Under the pieces are notes generated by a model, which did not search any database, was not told the DNA's origin, and was given only the letters and a program-made list of their open reading frames with translations. Position numbers and translations under genes: made by a program. Positions 63,933 through 64,000 of a stretch of 64,000 bases of DNA are shown here, piece by piece (positions within the stretch are counted from its first letter, which is position 1; every line of letters starts with the position of its first letter). The stretch spans positions 124,001 through 188,000 of the forward strand of contig NZ_JAQMUE010000074.1 of NCBI RefSeq assembly GCF_028330985.1, written 5' to 3'. Source of the stretch: Roseofilum reptotaenium CS-1145. Lineage in GTDB: Bacteria > Cyanobacteriota > Cyanobacteriia > Cyanobacteriales > Desertifilaceae.

Positions 63933-64000
63933 AACTTGTACTTACCCCACTCACGAGTTCCCACTCAACCTACTCTAATAGTATTTTCCCACTCTCCCTA

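Noticed and set aside
1-64000. Search for tRNA genes by eye in all intergenic regions.
   Set aside because: No cloverleaf with a matching GGTTCRANYCC arm and acceptor stem was found; a covariance-model search would be decisive.

Overview
The window comes from a cyanobacterial chromosome, most likely a filamentous species. The palindrome GCGATCGC and its core occur every few hundred bases, inside genes as well as between them, which is the HIP1 signature of cyanobacteria. The gene content agrees: an RbcR (Ycf30) regulator, a cluster resembling the Synechocystis slr0144-slr0152 photosystem II assembly operon, a mycosporine-like amino acid (MAA) sunscreen cluster, a DUF760 protein, a DUF4278 protein and many multi-domain sensor kinases. 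There is no rRNA or CRISPR array, and I saw no tRNA. The species cannot be fixed from the sequence alone.

Region by region. 1-4.8 kb: a truncated metallopeptidase, a multicopper oxidase, a decayed DUF4058 gene carrying an IS630-derived mini-element, a DUF760 protein, a pentapeptide-repeat protein, a YraN-type protein and a small secreted protein. 4.9-11.8 kb: a 1930-residue sensor kinase with a LOV-like domain and a possible bilin GAF, ending 2 bases before a receiver-kinase partner. 12-18.4 kb: aroH, sppA, an EamA transporter, a peptidoglycan-binding/HEAT membrane protein and an AtzE-AtzG-like amidase pair. 18.4-24.4 kb: a zone of decay and small systems, with a broken FhaC/ShlB gene, a broken PIN toxin next to an intact antitoxin, sucCD, an ECF sigma/anti-sigma/Spy-like trio and IS630 remnants. 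24.4-31.5 kb: an unsplit, intein-free dnaE, DoxX, dnaK and hsp20. 31.7-42.4 kb: YdcF, a GH13 glycosidase, an acetyltransferase, ppk1, a carotenoid-type oxidoreductase, a TPR protein, a ureohydrolase and a Ser/Thr kinase. 42.4-49.8 kb: rbcR and, on the opposite strand, an eight-gene PSII-assembly-like operon ending in a SpkG-like kinase. 49.9-57 kb: an MscS-DEP channel and mysABCD. 57-64 kb: two sensor kinases flanking an orphan TRAP solute-binding protein, then mmsA.

The window is rich in light and stress functions: a putative photoreceptor kinase, photosystem II assembly, UV sunscreen synthesis, chaperones, an envelope-stress sigma system and polyphosphate synthesis. Several families of short repeats (heptamers of the GGCAATA/GGGAATA type, often beside a TAGCGC..GCGCTA palindrome or inside small inverted-repeat elements) are scattered between genes. 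At least three genes (DUF4058, FhaC/ShlB, PIN) are visibly pseudogenised.
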